Below are positions 58,921-64,000 of a stretch of 64,000 nt of DNA, piece by piece. The notes beneath the pieces were generated by a model that did no database searches, was not told where the DNA came from, and saw only the letters and a list, made by a program, of their open reading frames with translations. Every line of letters starts with the position of its first letter. Position 1 is the stretch's first letter. Made by a program: the position numbers and the translations under genes. Source of the stretch: Hygrophila difformis (lineage: Eukaryota; Streptophyta; Magnoliopsida; Lamiales; Acanthaceae); assembly GCA_030278955.1 (NCBI GenBank), contig JAOANR010000009.1, positions 34,325,504 to 34,389,503 of the forward strand, given 5' to 3'.

Positions 58921-61520
58921 CCCTATTTAAATTCCAAAATTCTCATCTTCTAACCCCCATTATATTGCAAACACCCACATCTGAATCCCACGGATTAAGA
59001 TGTAATACTCTAGAATTGCAATATAAGGCGTTATGCTGCCAAAATTTTGATTCTCCATTTCCCTTTCATTAATTAATTGAACCCTCTAGTCATTAATGAT
59101 TCATGAGTCTAATTAGCAATAATTAAATCACTAATTGTTGTGATTAGAGGATCTTTGTTCACTTGCCATTAAAATAATTTTCTATAAACAAAATCATGAT
59201 GTCTTAAACAGATAATCCGGACTGTAATTAATTATGGTAGGAGGGATTATTCAAGCCATCAATTATGGATTGATTCCATAACCTTGCATGAGAAACCAAT
59301 GTCTCTCATGCAAGTTGCTCTCTTTATTTCATTTTATTTTGTCTTTTGCGTATTGTGTGTAACATTTAGTAAAGAATACATCAGACTAATGTTGGCGGGT
59401 ATTCCCTCACGGATAACTAGCTCGTAATCTGGGTGTTGATTACTAAGTGTTATTTTGCATGGTCTGGATGACTGTCAGTGGAAGCCTTGGCAGTTCGCCC
59501 ATCCGGGGTTATAATAGCTGCTCGGCTGACTCCCATCCAGATACAGTTTATTTTATGTATCTTAATTTCCAACCCAAATTCCAATCTACAATAAAACTCT
59601 GCTAATGTCTGTCAACATTAGCTGATAAGTATTGCAGAGAGGAAGCATGTAGGTTTTTATCCGAATTCATAGACAGTGAAGGCCCAACTGGCACTGACAC
59701 TGCCATTATAGGACCTAAGCTGTCTAAATTCGCTCCATCCGAGTGATTGGGAAATTGGACAGTAGATGTTTGCAGTCCACCCGATTATTCTGCCATTACT
59801 TTGGTCTCCTGACCACTTCATATCTGTGTTTCACCTTCTGTCTAGACCCGCATCTATATTTTGGGTCAATTAATTTTACACTTCCCTATATCCTTATGCA
59901 TGATAATATTATGTACTATTGTGGTATGTAATTATTTTGGGATCCTTCCATTGGACAATAGAAGTCTAGATCTTAAACAGATATTGCTTATTAAATTTCC
60001 AACAAAAATTCCTTTACAAAATCCGGATCTGAGTAAGGGATAAATTCTCCAGTTATGACTAATTCATATTCTGTCAAGGGTTGATTTTGGGAAATTAGAA
60101 GCAGAGTCAGCGAGTAGGTCTCATCCAGACTGAGAGGATCTGTGTTTTAACTGAGAGTCTAGTACCTGTTTAGGGAATGGTTTTCAAACTCATTATTTTC
60201 CAAAATTGCTGTTTGTTGGGAATCTAAGATTAAATATTACACCGAGATGGGGTCCACTTGGACTCAAATACAGTGTAGTAAATAATTTTAGAGGAACATC
60301 ATTCGGGCCTTGGTTATCTTCTGAGATAGGGTTGAGTACTCTTTCAACTGCTATCCTCTTCTACCAAAGCCTATCTTTGAGTCCTGAGTGAGTGCATCCG
60401 GAACGAACTAATTTATTAGTCCGTTTCATTAGTTTGTATCTCATAATCTCCCGGAAGGAAGTGAACACACAAGTGGTTCACCAAGAGCCGGGAATTCTTG
60501 ATCCATACCCCTTCATTCTGATAGGGAGCTGTCTTTTACTACCAGGGTCAGACCTTCAAAACCTCCGAGTGATAGGTTTTAACTGCTTTCTTTAACGCTT
60601 TCTTTTACCGCTTTCTTTTAACTGCTTTCTCTAGAGGTCACTCGGTTGTATTGAGAGTTGCGTAACTGCTACTAGGATTGATAGTTAAGGGATAGTTTAG
60701 GGCTTGATTAGAATCTTTGGGTGTGACATGGGGGAATGATAGTAGTACTTGGCATTTCAATAAATGATTTGTCGGGTGTTGCTTTTCCACCACAGATGAA
60801 GTAACATACCCAGGCCAGGGCAGTTACAAATCTATGATATCTTAGAATTTGCTGTCTTAAGAACACGTAAACTCACACTGTAAGTACCTGTCTGTTAAAG
60901 GGAAAGCAGTATTGAGAGCATGAGAATTAACTATCTGATAGAATTATCCCAAGCCAAGATCTGTGTATAAAAATGGAAGTTTAATGCTGCTGTATCTAAA
61001 TCTTGTCCAATTTTTATTCTTTTCTTCCTGTTTCTTCTGTCTACATTGTGATTCAGCTTCACAGCTAACATAATGTAAATTTTCACTGCTTTCATAGATA
61101 GTGTTTATCGCATTTTTAGAGTAATTTTACCCGCTTTCTAGAATAGACTTATCTGCTTGTAGAATAGATTTAAACGCTTTTATAGTTTAGTTTAAATTCA
61201 TGTCAGTAGTTGTTAATCACTTTTCAAACCATTGGAGCAATACGAATGGAAAATCTAGTAAAACGACGTGGGCCCTGCTTCTATCGCACATCCTCCAGTG
61301 AACGATCCGGTCTTACTATAAATTACTGCAATTTTTGACACCGTGCGCTTTCGGGGGCACAGTTTCTTAACACGAGTAAATAAAAACGTGACAACCTATA
61401 AATATATCCCTAATCCTAACTCCGCCATCATAAATCAGTTTCGTTGAATAAAATCGAAAACCAGGATTATGAGTTTTCAGAAAATACTCGTGTGCGGAAA
61501 TTGTCAAAAGTTTCATGGCG

Positions 61521-61949
61521 CGCTTTCTTCCCTTTGACCGCGCGGCCACCGCGCGGCGCTCGCCTGGACTTCGGTCCGGGCGGGTCGTGCGATCCGTCGT
61601 GCCTTTCCTCCTCTCTTTCGGACTTCTATCCCCCTATGCTCCCGTATTCCGATTTCCGGGGTATCTTCGAGTTCCTAATTTCTCTCTAAATTTTTACTCG
61701 GGTTGAATGTTTGGACTCGAATTCTCGAGTTCATTGGTGTCGGGTTTCGGTGTGCAATTTACTTATCTTTAATCAACTCTTTTTATTTAATTAATTTCCT
61801 TTTAATTCCTTTTTAAGTTAAATCTCATTTCCTTAACTTTATTTATTTATTTATTTGCTGGATTTATTTATTTATTGTATTTATTTTATTTATTATTTAT
61901 TTATTTAATTATTGTTTTATTTTATGTTGGAAAATTCTCGGGTATTACA
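61521..61949 (-). repeat. G2 3' LTR, inner part
   Basis: Resumes the G2 LTR with GACCGCGCGGCCACCGCGC (the Tekay U3 palindrome) and ends CTCGGGTATTACA, the complement of the LTR start. Confidence 0.94.
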
Positions 61950-62171
61950 GTCTAACCTCCTTAAGAATCAACTTCGTCCTCGAAGTTGTGTTTCGGCTTT
62001 TCTCGTGCTAAGGTCTTTCGTTTGTTTTATTATTTTGCGACTGAACTTAGAATTAAACTTCTAAGCTGCCTACGTACCCTGTGAAGGGATCAAGCCATAA
62101 CGTAGTTCAAAAGTTTACACAAATGCACAAAAAATAGGTGGTATGACATCCTCTCCCCCTTAAGATTGCAG
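61950..62171 (-). other. G2 3' untranslated region with two polypurine tracts
   Basis: The minus strand carries AAGGGGGAGAGGATG near pol and AAGGAGG next to the LTR, as in G1. Confidence 0.75.
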
Positions 62172-64000
62172 TTATGTCTCCATAACTTTGTCGGTGTTGG
62201 TTTGGAACAATGTCGGGTAGCGTTCTCTCATGTCGGATTCTACCTCCCAAGTTGCCGTCTCACTTTCGTGGTTCGACCAAAGAACCTTGGTCATTTTGAC
62301 GGTTTTGTTCCTAGTTACGCGCTCCTTAGTGTCCAAAATTCGCACTGGGACTTCTTCATAAGTCTGATCCTCATCGAGTTCAATTATCTCCGGTTGAAGT
62401 ACATGTGTCGGGTCCGGCACATACTTCTTTAGTTGTGAAACATGGAAAACATTATGAACTCGATCTAATTGTGGCGGTAAAGCCAGTCGGTAGGCTAAAT
62501 TTCCGACTCGTTCTAGAATCTCATAAGGTCCTATATATCGAGGACTCAACTTTCCCCGTTTGCCAAAGCGCATCACCCCCTCAATGGGTGATATCTTTAG
62601 CATGACCCTATCTCCCACTTGAAATTCTAGGTCTCGTCGTCTCACGTCAGCGTAACTCTTCTGACGGTCTTGTGCGGCTTTCATTTTTCCTTGAATCACT
62701 TTGATTTGTTGAGCCATGTCTTCGATAAGTTGTGGTCCCACTACCACCGACTTATTGTTTTCTTCCCAGCTCAACGGGCTTCGGCACCTTCGTCCATACA
62801 ACGCCTCGAATGGTGCCATGCGAATGCTAGCATGGTAGCTATTATTATAAGAGAATTCGATTAAGGGTAAATGAGATTCCCAATTTTCCTTAAATTCCAA
62901 CACGCATGCCCTTAGCATGTCTTCTAGTGTTTGGATTGTTCTCTCGGTTTGACCATCCGTCATTGGGTGGAATGCGGTGCTCATTTTGATTTGAGTACCG
63001 AGAGCTTTTTGTAATTCCGTCCAAAAGTGAGAGACAAATCTACTGTCTCTATCGGAAATGATGTCATGTGGTACTCCATGTCGTCGTACCACATTATCAA
63101 CGTAGGCTCGGGCCAATTGGTCCATAGTCCACGTGTCCTTCATCGGGATAAATATTGCTGTCTTCGTTAGCCTATCCACAATCACCCAAATCTTATTCAT
63201 GCCTTTAGGTGATCGGGGTAATCCTGAGACAAAACCCACCGAGATTCTATCCCACTTCCAACTTGGGATCTCTAGTGGTTGCATCAGTCCTAGGGGTTTA
63301 TGTCGCGCTGCCTTAACCCTTTGGCAGGTGAGACATTTCGCCACGAAGTCTGCCACTTCCTTCTTCATTCCCGGCCACCAATAGATCTTCTTCAGATCTT
63401 TGTAAAGTTTGTCGCCTCCGGGATGTACTGAATACAGCGTGTTGTGCCCTTCCTCCATCAACCTTCGCTTCAACTCGGCACATTTAAGGGGCACGCACCA
63501 TCTCCCTTTGAAACGAATGCTTCCATCCTCGTGGACAGCAAATCCTATTGCCTTTCCTTCAGCAATATACCCCTTTATCTTCTCGAGTTTCGCATCGCCC
63601 GGTTGGGCGAGCTTAATCTCGTCCAATATTGGAGTTTCTACGACCATTGCGATGATCGTTTCACTCACTGTGCCAGGATGCACAAGTTACAACTCCAATC
63701 TTGCCAACTCCATGTACAATGCCGGCGGAATTACCAACGAGTTTGTCACGTGTTGGGTTTTCCGACTTAGGGCATCGGCTACCACATTCGCCTTCCCCTC
63801 GTGGTAGGCTATCTCTAAATCGTAGTCCTTAATAAGTTCCAACCACCTTCGTTGTCTCAAATTCAACTCCTTCTGCGTGAATATATATTTCAAGCTCTTG
63901 TGGTCGGTGAACATTCGACACTTCTCCATATCTTTAGAGCGAAAACGACCGCTGCCAACTCCATGTCATGTGTCGGATAATTCTCCTCGTGAGGTTTTAG
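62172..64000 (-). pseudogene. pol: G2 pol, 3' part, broken (runs off right edge)
   Basis: The minus strand encodes the end of RNase H, then integrase with its zinc region ([17 protein letters not shown] ... CLTCQ), the catalytic core ([30 protein letters not shown]) and a chromodomain ending WEVESDMRERYPTLF. The integrase-chromodomain part is open for 503 codons and lacks the two stops of G1. Two lesions lie upstream: a TAA at 63684-63686 where G1 has GAA, and a 19-bp deletion at about 63926 inside RNase H relative to G1, which shifts the frame. This copy cannot make a full polyprotein. Confidence 0.93.

Larger units (their letters stand above)
41824..61515 (+). mobile_element. Athila-type element A3 with captured F-box gene, 19.7 kb
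   Basis: LTRs of 4,489 bp (41824-46312) and 4,479 bp (57037-61515), a tRNA-Asp primer site, gag, pol, an F-box-like gene and a 3' tract. The flanks are TGGCG at 41819-41823 and TGGCG at 61516-61520. The same site in G1's LTR reads GTCGTGGCGCGCT without insertion, which proves the duplication. The LTRs are almost identical, so the insertion is recent. Gag has one frameshift and one stop. Confidence 0.96.
57037..61515 (+). repeat. A3 3' LTR (4.48 kb)
   Basis: Near-identical to 41824-46312. Differences include a 12-bp indel near 57181, small changes in the palindrome array near 58395, and three extra bases near 61293. Ends TTTCA, followed by the duplicated TGGCG. Confidence 0.96.
39742..64000 (-). 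mobile_element. Tekay-type element G2, 3' part, interrupted by A3
   Basis: Minus-strand relative of G1. Its 3' LTR is 39742-41823 plus 61521-61949. The interior with the 3' untranslated region and pol runs from 61950 off the right edge. Pol is broken. The other LTR is outside the window. Confidence 0.93.

Overview
The window is plant nuclear DNA, most likely from a eudicot with a large, repeat-rich genome (an inference; I do not recognise the species). Well over four fifths of it is nested Ty3/gypsy LTR retrotransposons: Tekay/Del-type chromoviruses and very large Athila-type elements. A roughly 11.9 kb island of older DNA between the two nests is itself full of DNA transposons and tandem repeats. 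I found no ordinary host gene, rRNA, tRNA or CRISPR array.

Left nest (1-27858), oldest to youngest. A gag-only Tekay derivative (called N here, 21643-27858, + strand) has its 5' LTR cut by an Athila element (A1, 1-21642, - strand, running off the left edge). A1's 5' LTR is in turn cut by a complete Tekay element (G1, 9700-20885, + strand, 5-bp duplication AAAGG). A 508-bp hAT-type element sits in N's 3' LTR with an 8-bp duplication. A1 has decayed gag and pol but an open env-position ORF at the window edge. G1 is young: its 2.6-kb LTRs differ at only about 15 places by eye. Its gag-pol frame is intact except for two stops near the integrase C-terminus.

Middle island (27859-39741): AT-rich DNA, a long inverted repeat with small hairpins, two PIF/Harbinger-type MITEs, a broken Harbinger transposase gene with two recognisable introns, a 707-bp hAT-like element, a higher-order tandem repeat (about 45-bp repeats in 527-bp units), further tandem repeats, two Stowaway MITEs of one family, and a diverged LTR remnant.

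Right nest (39742-64000). A second Tekay copy (G2, - strand, running off the right edge) has its 3' LTR split by a 19.7-kb Athila element (A3, 41824-61515, + strand, duplication TGGCG). The matching stretch of G1 shows the unsplit target site. A3 has 4.48-kb LTRs, a perfect tRNA-Asp primer site, a gag broken by one frameshift and one stop, and an open 1426-codon pol. In place of an env-like ORF it carries what looks like a captured two-exon F-box gene.

The most unusual signal is arrays of GC-rich nested palindromes with a period of about 90-100 bp. They lie just upstream of the TATA box in the LTRs of both Athila elements, again in A3's transcribed leader, and again between pol and the third ORF. 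The core differs between elements (GTCGCG/CGCGAC in A3, GGCGCC in A1) but the layout is the same. In A3 the internal array is followed by a TATA-like motif and the first exon of the F-box gene, so the element may hold an internal promoter built like its own U3.
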